Positions 15,466-23,228 of a stretch of DNA of 23,228 nt are shown here, one piece after another; position 1 is the stretch's first letter, and every line of letters begins with the position of its first letter. The notes beneath the pieces were generated by a model. The model did not search any database. It worked only from the letters and a program-made list of their open reading frames with translations, and was not told where the DNA came from. The DNA is taken from positions 1-23,228 of the forward strand of contig DDVC01000104.1 of assembly GCA_002345145.1 (NCBI GenBank), given 5' to 3'. This stretch comes from Bacteroidetes bacterium UBA2322. GTDB lineage: Bacteria; Bacteroidota; Bacteroidia; Chitinophagales; UBA2359. The position numbers and the translations under genes are program-made.

Positions 15466-16578
15466 ATGCCTATTGTATTGCCCCGCGATGCTAAAATACT
15501 GCTCTCTGCTTATACGGGTTTGGGCAATTTTGTACTTAAAACACCGCTCATTCAGGCGTGGAAAACCGTTTACCCCCACCACCAAATAGACCTTATTGCC
15601 GGTAATGGGTTTGGGGCAGAGTTTGTTTTACAGGGCAGCCCGCTTATTGGGAAAACGCATATTTTACCTGCCTCTGCCTCCATAGGGCAAAAAATACGTT
15701 TTTTTTACCGCCTTCGGCAAGAACGCTACCACCTGCTGCTGCTGCCCTTTGATGCCCAACCCAATTTTTTGGTTTACGGCTCTTACCTTGCCGGCATTCC
15801 CCTGCGCATAAGGCATTTGCACCCTGCCGTGTTGCGAAACAGGGTAAAATGTGCCGCTCAAATGCCGGCTGCCCCCAAAACCATGTTTGTACCTGTGCCG
15901 CCAAACAGGCATGAAACGGAGCTAAATATAGATTTGCTTCGGTTTGTTTATGCCCAGCCCAATGTGCCGGTTTTTCCTACCATAACCCATTTTACGCCCG
16001 ATGCCCATGTAATGAACCGGTTTGAGCTGTATGGTAAACCCTACCTGCTGCTGCAACCCGGCGCTGCCAATGGTGTGTATATGGCTAAAATTTGGCATCA
16101 CAGCCACTTTGCCCGCCTTATCCAAGAACTGATAACCCAATTTGGCAACCAATACCAAATAGTACTTGCCGGCGATAAAGGCGATTACGATGCCTGTATT
16201 ACCCCCCTCCTGAATAGTTTGCCCGATGTGCTAAAACCTTATATAACCAACACCGCCGGGCTTACCTTGCTGCCCGAACTAATGACCCTTATCAGCCACG
16301 CCCGCTTGGTGGTTTGCCATGATTCGGGCATTATGCACCTTGCCGATGCCATGCAAATTCCGCTCATTGCCCTCTACGGTCCTACCGATGATACCCGAAC
16401 CCGTCCGCTAAAACCTTCTTCTGAGGTGTTATTCTCTCAATCGCCCCACCGGGCTGCTATGTATTACTTTGCCCAAACCGAAGCCGACCTTGCCCACCAA
16501 GGCATAGGGCAGCAAGCTATGGATGGCATTTTGGTACAAACGGTTTTTGAGGCAATAGCTGGTAAACTTATCGGGTAA
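15466..16578 (+). CDS. Glycosyltransferase family 9 (heptosyltransferase-like)
   Basis: This 370-residue GT-B enzyme probably transfers a sugar from a nucleotide donor to a growing surface glycan such as LPS core, at the cytoplasmic face of the membrane. The N-terminal domain begins with the GT9 pattern DAKILLSAYTGLGNFVLKTPLIQAWKTVYP (from residue 8), matching the typical GLGD..L.TP..R.LK..YP. The C-terminal donor domain has LLQPGAANG at about 195-203, VLAGDKGD at about 233-240 and the hallmark CHDSGIMHLADAMQIPLIALYGPTD at 284-308. The acidic residue after GLG is Asn21 here, a change at a position usually Asp. Donor and acceptor cannot be read from sequence. The frame extends to a TTG at 15343, but the promoter and the conserved N-terminus support the ATG at 15466. 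Confidence 0.88.
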   Translation: MPIVLPRDAKILLSAYTGLGNFVLKTPLIQAWKTVYPHHQIDLIAGNGFGAEFVLQGSPLIGKTHILPASASIGQKIRFFYRLRQERYHLLLLPFDAQPNFLVYGSYLAGIPLRIRHLHPAVLRNRVKCAAQMPAAPKTMFVPVPPNRHETELNIDLLRFVYAQPNVPVFPTITHFTPDAHVMNRFELYGKPYLLLQPGAANGVYMAKIWHHSHFARLIQELITQFGNQYQIVLAGDKGDYDACITPLLNSLPDVLKPYITNTAGLTLLPELMTLISHARLVVCHDSGIMHLADAMQIPLIALYGPTDDTRTRPLKPSSEVLFSQSPHRAAMYYFAQTEADLAHQGIGQQAMDGILVQTVFEAIAGKLIG

Positions 16579-16641
16579 AACACTTCTTTTGGCGTATTTT
16601 TACCCAATTAAATACCTCTCACTACTGTACTTGTTGCCCCC

Positions 16642-19600
16642 TTACTTCACCACCATCACCCTTACCTGTTTACTTTGCCCATCGGCGCTGTGCAGGGTAG
16701 CAAAATACGTAGCTGCGGGCAGGGTGTAAGTATCAAAAACAAAATTGTAATTAGTTTCGGGCTCGGTCATACCCTCAAACAGCACAGCCACTTCCCTACC
16801 CTCTGCGTTGTAAACCGATAGTTTCAGTTTTTCGGCATTGGTAGTGGTAAAAGATAACGTGGTTAAGCCATCGGTGGGGTTCGGCATAGCGGTCAGGTCG
16901 CTAAGTTCGGGTTCGGCAGTTTTAAAACCTCGGTCGGTACTGCCCACGTAGTAGCTGGCAATAAGGGTATTTCCGCCACAGTCGGTTATTGTTACATTAT
17001 ACCAGCCGGCGCTAAGTCCGCTGTATGTATGCGTGCCGTTGGTAGAGCTGGTAGTGGCGGTAGCTATTACCGGCGACCATGCGTAGGTGTAATAAGCGCC
17101 ACCACTGCATGGCACACCTCCCGCAACATTTAGGGTTATAGCCCCGTTGCCCACTATGGTGGTACTTGAATTAGGTGTAATAGCCGAACTCGTTACCACT
17201 ACGGGCGAGCCGCCACAGGTGTTTACCTGCACTACAGTAGCGGCAGTGGCTTTGCACCCCCCTGTACCGGTTACCGTTACGGTGTAAGTGCCCGCCATAG
17301 CTGTGGTAGCGCCGGAGCGTATGGGGTTTTGGGCAGAAGACATAAAGCCGGGTCCGTTCCATAAGTAGCTGGTTCCGCCGCTTGCATATAGGTAAATGGG
17401 CGAGCCGGTACATACCGGACTGTTGCTGCTTGCCGTAGCATTGGGCGGCGCTATAACCGTTACGCTGCGCTGTGCCGATGAGGTACAACCATTGGCAGCC
17501 GTTATCGTAACCGTATAAACGCCTGAGTTTGCCGTAGTAACGCCGGTTAATGTTGCCGATGAAGTAGCGCTGGGTAGTGGTCCGGCAGGTCCATTCCAAT
17601 TGTAGGTAGCCCCGCTGCCGGTTGTGGCATTTAAGGTAATGTTGCCCCCCCCACAAACACTGCTGGTACCCGATATGCTGGCGCTAATAGGGCTAACCAC
17701 CGTAACCGAAACACTGGCAGTAGCCGTACAGCCGCCTGTTGCCGTTACCGTTACCCTATAAGTACCTGCCATAGCCGTAGTAACCGGTGTTCTAATGGGG
17801 TTTTGTGCCGATGAAGTGTAAGTAGAACCGGTATGGCTCCATGCATAAGTAGCTCCGCCCGATGCGTACAAATTAAGCGTTCCGCCTACACATACCGGCG
17901 TACTTGCGCTTGCCGTAGCCACCGGCGCAGCGCTTACGGTTACGTTTCGGGTGGCAGTGTTGGTACAGCCGTTGGCAGCCGTTACCGTAACAGTATAAAT
18001 ACCCGATGCCGCTAAACTCGCATTGGTTATAGATACTGAGGTGCCGCCGCCCACAAAACCGTTAGGACCGCTCCACGTATAAGTGCCGCCGCCGCTTGCC
18101 GTAAGGCTTATGGTAGCGCCCACACATACGGCGCTGCTACCGCTAATTGCAGCATTGGGCGCTGCATTAACCGTCAGGCTTCGGGTGGCAGAGCCCGTAC
18201 AGCCGTTGGCAGTAGTTACTGTTACGGTATAAGCGCCGGCGTTGGCAGTGGTAATGCCGGTAAGGGTAATTTCGGGTCCGTTGGCAGAAAATCCACCCGG
18301 ACCGCCCCAAACATACGTTGCTCCGCCGGTGGCAGTGTAAGTAACAGTAGTACCGGCGCAGGCAGTAGTAGGTCCGCTTATACTTGCCGTAGCCGAGCTG
18401 CTGATGCTTACCGTAGTACTTACCGCTACCGAGCAGCCTGCTGCATTGGTTACCGTTACCACATACAAACCGCCCATAGGCGCAGTAGCTCCGTTCCTAA
18501 CAGGGTTTTGCTGCGTAGAGGTAAATCCGTTAGGACCGCTCCACTGGTAGCTCACCCCGCCCGATGCAAACAGCTCAATAGTTCCGCCTACACAAACAGG
18601 GCTATTACTACTCACCGTTGCCGATGCCGGCGGAGTTACCAATACTTGCGCCGTACAAGATGCCGTTTTACCGCTTACATCGGTTACCGTAAGCGTTACA
18701 TTTTGCAAACCGGTTTGCGAGCAGCCAAAGCTCGTTGGCAAAACGCTCATGTTGCTAATGGCGCAGTTGTCCGTACTACCGTTGTTCATTTGGGCGGGGG
18801 TTATAGTTGCCGTTCCGCCCACAAGCGTTACCGTTACATCTTGGTGGCAAACAGCCGTAGGCGCTACGGGGTCTTGCACCGTTACCGTAGCATTACACGT
18901 ACCAATGTTGCCATTACTATCGGTAGCTGTTAAAGTTACGGTATTAGCGCCCAAGTTGGCACAAGTTAGCACATCGGGCAATACCGATAAGTTGGGCGTA
19001 CCACAATTGTCGGCGCTGTTATTATTGATAAGCGCCGGAGTTATCGCCACTTGACCCAATGCATCTAACTGCACCGTGGCGTTTTTACAAATAGCTCCAG
19101 GCGCTACACCGTCTATAACCGTTATGGTACTGCTGCAAGTAGCTGTATTGCCATTAGCATCGGTTACGGTAAGCGTTATGGTATTAGCCGCTCCCACATG
19201 CGTACAATTAAACGAAGTTTGGTTTATGTTCATACCCGTTACGCCACAGTTATCGGTACTGCCATTGTTTACCTGCGCTGCCGTAAGCGTTGCCAAACCT
19301 ATCGAGTTGAGCGTTACCGAAACACTGTTGTGGCACACTGCCACCGGCGGCGTACTTTCGGTAACTGTAACCGCCGCATTACACTGAGCCGTATTGCCGT
19401 TTATATCCGTTACAAACAGGGTTACTATATTATTACCCACATTGGCACAGGTAAAATTGGCATTGCTCAAAGTCATGGTAGTTATACCACAAGCATCGGC
19501 GCTGTTGTTGTTAACATTGGCAGGGGTTATGGTTGCCGTTCCGCCGGCATTAAGCCATACAGTAAAAGGTTTACACAATGCTGTTGGTTGTGTAAGGTCT

Positions 19601-20937
19601 TGCACAGTAACCTGTGCAGAGCAGGTAGCCGTGTTATTGTGGTTATCGGTTACGGTAAGCGTTATCGTATTGGCGCTACCCACATGGGTGCAGTCAAAAT
19701 TAGTTTGGCTGATAGATAGGTTGCTGATGCCGCAAGCATCATTGCTCCCATTATTAACCATTGCTGTTGTTAAGGTGGCATTGCCCGATGCGTTTAAGAC
19801 AATGGTAGCATTTTTACACAAGGCATTAGGAGCAACTGCATCCTGCACCGTTACCTGTGCCGAGCAAGTACCTGTGTTGCCCGATACATCGGTTACCGTT
19901 AGCGTTACCGGAGTAGCGCCTATATGTTGGCAGTAAAAACCATTGGGCGTTACAGTCATATTGGCTATGCCACAATTATCGGTACTGTTGTTGTTTACCT
20001 GTAACGCCTCCATAATAAAAATGCCCCACTCATCTAAAGAAACCGTTACGTTTTGGCAAATAGCAACCGGCGCTTCTATATCCTCAACAATAAGGGCAGC
20101 TGAACAAGTGGCAGTATTGTTGTTGGTATCGGTAACCGTGAGCGTTACGGTTTGCAATCCTGCATCGGCACAAGTAAAAGTATCGTTGCTCAAGGTCATA
20201 GATAGAATACCGCAATCATCAAGGCTGTTTGCCCCTATAACGGCTGCCGATACAATACCCGTTCCACCCGCTCCTATCTGCACCACAGCCGATTGGCAAA
20301 TGGCAATGGGTGGATTGGTATCTTGTAAAATAACCACCTCTGTACAGGTGCAGTTGTTTAAATCGGCGGTAATGAGCGTATAAGTTCCTTGCGGAAGGTT
20401 GGTAAAATTGGGCAAATTGCTCACTTGGGTACCGTTAGGTCCAATTAAGGTGTAAGTATAACCACCCGTTCCACCCGATGCAACAACGTTTATACTGCCC
20501 GCATCTCCCCCGCCACAACCATTGTTGGTAACAGTAGCCAAACAACTAAGTGGTAAAGGCTGCACTAAGGTAACGGTTGTACTAACCACCGCACAGTTAT
20601 TTACATCAGAAACCGTAACGCTGTAAGTTCCGGGCGGCAAATTGGTAATGCCCGATGCCGATGCCCCGCCGCTTACGCCGTTGCTCCAAATATAACTATA
20701 CTCCGGCGACCCTCCGCTTACATTTGCTGTTATCCAGCCATCGTTTGCCCCATTACAACTAATGCCATAACCGTTATATTCAGAAGTACTCAAACTTACC
20801 AATAAGGGAAGTCCGGTTGTAGAACCAATAACGTCTATAACCATATTGTTTTGGGTAAAGTTTTGCGGACTCGCACACTGCGCCCAAACACGTAGTGGAA
20901 CTATTACCAGTAGTATGAAGAGGATATACTTAGTCAT
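16642..20937 (-). CDS. Giant T9SS-exported surface protein with SprB, HYR-like and Ig-like repeats
   Basis: This 1431-residue secreted protein is probably an adhesin or surface-matrix component. The signal peptide (MTKYILFILLVIVPLRVWA) should be cleaved before Q20. Two SprB-type modules follow (about 60-125 and 140-204), then seven HYR-like repeats of about 80 residues (205-767), six Ig-like repeats (771-1238), a third SprB-like module (about 1243-1330) and a type A T9SS sorting domain (about 1348-1431, AMPNPTDGLTTLSF to VRVMVVK). No enzymatic domain is seen. The frame is open to 21018, overlapping the upstream gene; ATGs at 20991, 20976 and 20964 are possible, but the ATG at 20937 gives a proper signal peptide. 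The upstream gene ends 55 bases earlier on the same strand, so the two are likely cotranscribed. Confidence 0.88.
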   Translation of the reverse strand: MTKYILFILLVIVPLRVWAQCASPQNFTQNNMVIDVIGSTTGLPLLVSLSTSEYNGYGISCNGANDGWITANVSGGSPEYSYIWSNGVSGGASASGITNLPPGTYSVTVSDVNNCAVVSTTVTLVQPLPLSCLATVTNNGCGGGDAGSINVVASGGTGGYTYTLIGPNGTQVSNLPNFTNLPQGTYTLITADLNNCTCTEVVILQDTNPPIAICQSAVVQIGAGGTGIVSAAVIGANSLDDCGILSMTLSNDTFTCADAGLQTVTLTVTDTNNNTATCSAALIVEDIEAPVAICQNVTVSLDEWGIFIMEALQVNNNSTDNCGIANMTVTPNGFYCQHIGATPVTLTVTDVSGNTGTCSAQVTVQDAVAPNALCKNATIVLNASGNATLTTAMVNNGSNDACGISNLSISQTNFDCTHVGSANTITLTVTDNHNNTATCSAQVTVQDLTQPTALCKPFTVWLNAGGTATITPANVNNNSADACGITTMTLSNANFTCANVGNNIVTLFVTDINGNTAQCNAAVTVTESTPPVAVCHNSVSVTLNSIGLATLTAAQVNNGSTDNCGVTGMNINQTSFNCTHVGAANTITLTVTDANGNTATCSSTITVIDGVAPGAICKNATVQLDALGQVAITPALINNNSADNCGTPNLSVLPDVLTCANLGANTVTLTATDSNGNIGTCNATVTVQDPVAPTAVCHQDVTVTLVGGTATITPAQMNNGSTDNCAISNMSVLPTSFGCSQTGLQNVTLTVTDVSGKTASCTAQVLVTPPASATVSSNSPVCVGGTIELFASGGVSYQWSGPNGFTSTQQNPVRNGATAPMGGLYVVTVTNAAGCSVAVSTTVSISSSATASISGPTTACAGTTVTYTATGGATYVWGGPGGFSANGPEITLTGITTANAGAYTVTVTTANGCTGSATRSLTVNAAPNAAISGSSAVCVGATISLTASGGGTYTWSGPNGFVGGGTSVSITNASLAASGIYTVTVTAANGCTNTATRNVTVSAAPVATASASTPVCVGGTLNLYASGGATYAWSHTGSTYTSSAQNPIRTPVTTAMAGTYRVTVTATGGCTATASVSVTVVSPISASISGTSSVCGGGNITLNATTGSGATYNWNGPAGPLPSATSSATLTGVTTANSGVYTVTITAANGCTSSAQRSVTVIAPPNATASSNSPVCTGSPIYLYASGGTSYLWNGPGFMSSAQNPIRSGATTAMAGTYTVTVTGTGGCKATAATVVQVNTCGGSPVVVTSSAITPNSSTTIVGNGAITLNVAGGVPCSGGAYYTYAWSPVIATATTSSTNGTHTYSGLSAGWYNVTITDCGGNTLIASYYVGSTDRGFKTAEPELSDLTAMPNPTDGLTTLSFTTTNAEKLKLSVYNAEGREVAVLFEGMTEPETNYNFVFDTYTLPAATYFATLHSADGQSKQVRVMVVK
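16645..16896 (-). other. T9SS type A C-terminal sorting domain (domain)
   Basis: The last ~84 codons encode AMPNPTDGLTTLSF, LKLSVYNAEGREV, a YTLPAATYFATLHS strand pair and a final KQVRVMVVK. This order (PNP, L.VYN..G, L..G.Y, K.V) is the Por secretion-system sorting signal that directs export through the outer membrane and usually attachment to the cell surface. Confidence 0.9.
17224..18627 (-). repeat. Six Ig-like repeats in two alternating subtypes
   Basis: Repeats of about 78 residues share a start like SNSPVCVGG, a Y-W-GP-G core and an end like GTYTVTVTAANGC. Subtype A contains QNPIR and TTAMAG; subtype B contains a TLTGITTANAG-like segment and TRSVTV. The order in protein direction is A-B-B-A-B-A. 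This suggests duplication of mixed blocks. Confidence 0.8.
18637..20325 (-). repeat. Seven HYR-like repeats, four cysteines each
   Basis: Seven tandem units of about 80 residues begin with D..AP.A.CK/CQ and end with VTLTVTD.NGNTATC.A.VTV. Each unit keeps four cysteines (AxC, DxCG, FxC, ATC). Units start at residues 205, 286, 366, 447, 527, 609 and 689 of the 1431-residue protein. The HYR domain is an Ig-like fold known from extracellular adhesion proteins. Confidence 0.85.
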
Positions 20938-20992
20938 GAGGCTCTTACATTCGGGGTGAAGCATCTTGTTTTTCATAGCTATTCTCAGCATT

Positions 20993-23228
20993 TTATTGGG
21001 GTGAACAGCCATTGGCATCGGTTAAAACAAAGGTATAATCGGTATTTCCTTGCAAGCCGGTTATTACAAAATTACCGGCAGCATTGATAGTAGCGGGCGA
21101 AGGTGGCGAACCATGATTGGGCGACCAACTCAAACTGTAAGGCAGCGTGCCGCCTTGCAGGTTTAAGGTAATTGACCCTTCATTGGTCATACAGTAATCG
21201 GGGCTTTGGCAGTACGTAACAGTTGGTCGGGCATTGATGGTTATGTTTTCCGATACCGTTCCGGAGCAGGTATTTCCATCGGTTACACTTACGCTAACAG
21301 AACCGCTTCCGGCAGCGCCCCAGTTTACCGTAACGGTATGGTCATTAATTCCGCCGCCGGCAGTTACCGTTCCGCCCAATACCGTCCATGTATAACCTGC
21401 ATAAGTACTGTTGAGCGTATAGGTTACCTCTGAGTTGGCACAAACAGATACATCGGGCGAAATAAACGCCGGAGCAGCGTTGGTGTTTACCGTAACCGAT
21501 GCCGAATTGCTCGTAACAGGGTCGCAACCACTACCCGATGCGCTGATAACACACTGATACAAATGCGCTCCCGATGCGGTAATACCCGCCACACTCAGGT
21601 TCTGGTTATTGGCATTAGCATAAACAGCGCCGGCAGGTATGCCATCGGTTACATTAGCCCAATTACTTCCGTTGTAGTACTGCCATTGGTAGCTGGTAGT
21701 GCCTGTGCCGTTTTCCGCCGTTACCCCTAATATAGCCGACCCGCCGCCGCAAATAACAGCATTTTGGGGTTGTGCGGTGATGATTAAATCGGGAGTTACA
21801 TTCACAGTAGTAGTGGCAGCATCGCCCGTACAACCGTTGGCAACAGGGGTTACGGTAAACGTTACCGGCTGTGCCGATGTTTCGCTGTGGGTGAGTGTTA
21901 TGGCTATCGGGCTGTCAACTCCACTTTGACTTACTGTGCCCGATACATTAGTGGTATTATCCCGACTCCAGTTAAACACTGTTCCAGATACATTAAACGG
22001 CGCTGCGCTGAGGTCTATATTCGTTGTGCCGCCGGTGCAAATGGTAGTAGCATTGTTTGATATAGAAACAGAAGGTTTGGGTTTTACCGAAATGGTAAAA
22101 GTTTCGGCAACGCCCGTACAACCATTGGCTACGGGGGTAACAGTAATGGTGGCGGTAATGGTGGCATTAGTAGTATTGGTGGCGGTAAATGAACCGATAT
22201 TGCCACTTCCCGATGCGCCCAAACCAATAGCGGTATTGTTATTTGTCCAATTATAGCTTGTGCCCATTACCAAACCACTAAACGAAATAGCAACCGTGTT
22301 TTCCCCATCACAAACCGATTGATTGCTTACCGCATTTACGGTGGGTGTGGTGCTTACGATTATGGTTGTGCTACCGCCGGTAAAACCCGATGTGCGCAGG
22401 CAACCGTTGGCATCGGTTACCGATACCAAGTTGTAGGTGGTGGTAGCAGTTACAGGATTGGTAAACACGTTAAACGGCGTACCACTCACTACACCGGTAG
22501 CGGTTCGGTTGGCAGCGCCGTCATGATACACTATCGTAAATGGTCCTGCACCTTCACTTGCCGTCCATGTAAGTTGTCCGCTACCACTATCGCAGAAAGG
22601 TCCGTTTGCCGTAAGCATACCCTGTACCGAACCCACTCCTATGTTCAGCGCTACGGTGGTAAATCCGCAGCCATTGGTGGCGGTAATGGTATAGTTAGTA
22701 GCCGCCGTGGCTACGGTGGGGGTGCCTGTGATAGCACCAGTAGTGGTATTCAAAGTTAAACCATCGGGCAAATCAGGACTTACCGAATAAGTATGCGGCG
22801 AGGTGCCGTTTACCGTTGCCGTGTTGGTGGTTATAGCAGCACCAGCACAGAAAGTTGCCGGATTAGTGTCGTAAGTTAGTGTGGTAGGTGGTTCACAGCA
22901 TACCGATACAGTTACTGTGGCTGTTTGCTGGCAACCGTTATTGTCGGTATAAGTAATCACACTCATTCCGGCACTTACTCCGGTTACTACGCCCGTAGCA
23001 GCATCTACTGTCGCTACACTTGTTGCTGTTGATGTCCAAGCATTGCTGCTCGCTGCGGTACCACTTCCTGTCAACGTAGTAGTTGACCCTACACATACAC
23101 TCAAGTTACCTGTTATGGTTGGCAATGTATTCACCGTTACCAATTGACTGGCACTTGCCGTACAACCGTTGCCATCGGTGTAGGTGTAGGTAATCGTCTG
23201 TGTTCCCACACTCGGGTCAAAAGTATTA
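20993..23228 (-). CDS. C-terminal part of a giant extracellular Ig-repeat protein (partial, no sorting domain)
   Basis: The frame is open at the right window edge and ends in TAA at 20993-20995, giving 744 residues of a longer protein. Modules in order are an end of an Ig-like unit (TYTDGNGCTASA), a bacterial Ig-like unit (SVATVDAATGVVTGVSAG), a putative-Ig unit (LPDGLTLNTTTGAITGTP), two units ending TVTPVANGCTG that resemble PKD-like repeats, an Ig unit (YQWQYYNGSNWANV), another PKD/Ig-like unit and a final SprB-like module ending DANGCSPQ. It lacks the type A or type B T9SS sorting domain expected of such proteins. A GTG at 23209 is not the start, because the same repeat pattern continues upstream. 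It is probably a surface protein exported with or like its downstream neighbour. Confidence 0.85.
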   Translation of the reverse strand, partial: NTFDPSVGTQTITYTYTDGNGCTASASQLVTVNTLPTITGNLSVCVGSTTTLTGSGTAASSNAWTSTATSVATVDAATGVVTGVSAGMSVITYTDNNGCQQTATVTVSVCCEPPTTLTYDTNPATFCAGAAITTNTATVNGTSPHTYSVSPDLPDGLTLNTTTGAITGTPTVATAATNYTITATNGCGFTTVALNIGVGSVQGMLTANGPFCDSGSGQLTWTASEGAGPFTIVYHDGAANRTATGVVSGTPFNVFTNPVTATTTYNLVSVTDANGCLRTSGFTGGSTTIIVSTTPTVNAVSNQSVCDGENTVAISFSGLVMGTSYNWTNNNTAIGLGASGSGNIGSFTATNTTNATITATITVTPVANGCTGVAETFTISVKPKPSVSISNNATTICTGGTTNIDLSAAPFNVSGTVFNWSRDNTTNVSGTVSQSGVDSPIAITLTHSETSAQPVTFTVTPVANGCTGDAATTTVNVTPDLIITAQPQNAVICGGGSAILGVTAENGTGTTSYQWQYYNGSNWANVTDGIPAGAVYANANNQNLSVAGITASGAHLYQCVISASGSGCDPVTSNSASVTVNTNAAPAFISPDVSVCANSEVTYTLNSTYAGYTWTVLGGTVTAGGGINDHTVTVNWGAAGSGSVSVSVTDGNTCSGTVSENITINARPTVTYCQSPDYCMTNEGSITLNLQGGTLPYSLSWSPNHGSPPSPATINAAGNFVITGLQGNTDYTFVLTDANGCSPQ

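Noticed and set aside
16579..16641. Bidirectional terminator between the convergent glycosyltransferase and repeat-protein genes
   Set aside because: No stem of useful length with an adjoining T or A tract could be found.
18508..20383. Several long plus-strand open frames (up to 180 codons) opposite the repeat protein
   Set aside because: They are antisense to a strongly supported protein, arise from its repetitive codon pattern, overlap each other in different frames and encode no recognisable domain.

Overview
The window looks like chromosomal DNA from a member of the Bacteroidota. Three things point there. The cell-division genes run murG-murC-ftsQ-ftsA-ftsZ, and FtsZ carries the tail peptides usual in this phylum. 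A huge secreted protein ends in a type IX secretion (T9SS) C-terminal sorting domain. Several gene starts are preceded by the Bacteroidota -7 promoter element TAnnTTTG, while Shine-Dalgarno sequences are weak or absent. I cannot place the organism below phylum level.

Layout. (1) 1-5307, plus strand: the distal part of the dcw (division and cell wall) cluster: the end of murG, then murC, ftsQ, ftsA and ftsZ, closed by a hairpin terminator at 5386-5420. (2) 5636-15163, minus strand: a long run transcribed right to left: purC, purD, purN, purF, a candidate 43-residue membrane protein, guaA, a membrane-anchored PlsC-type acyltransferase and a Cys/Met-metabolism PLP enzyme. Together purC, purD, purN and purF cover four steps of de novo IMP synthesis, and guaA makes GMP. 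The clustering suggests shared control of purine supply. (3) 15466-16578, plus strand: a family 9 glycosyltransferase (heptosyltransferase-like) behind its own promoter. (4) 16642-23228, minus strand: two consecutive giant extracellular repeat proteins. The downstream one (1431 aa) has a signal peptide, SprB modules, seven four-cysteine HYR-like repeats, six Ig-like repeats and a T9SS sorting domain. The upstream one enters from beyond the window and ends in a SprB-like module with no sorting domain.

The most unusual feature is a family of heptanucleotide-phased repeats in the spacers of the minus-strand run. Two composite copies (5431-5639 and 12296-12561) have the same modules in the same order and butt directly against the stop codons of the PLP enzyme and purD. 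The repeat units even encode the last residues of PurD. A third, inverted partial array (9879-9920) forms the guaA leader. The second notable point is PurC: a complete SAICAR synthase core is followed by about 120 extra residues that look by eye like a shrunken, catalytically degenerate class II PurE domain. All homology statements here come from reading motifs, not from database searches.
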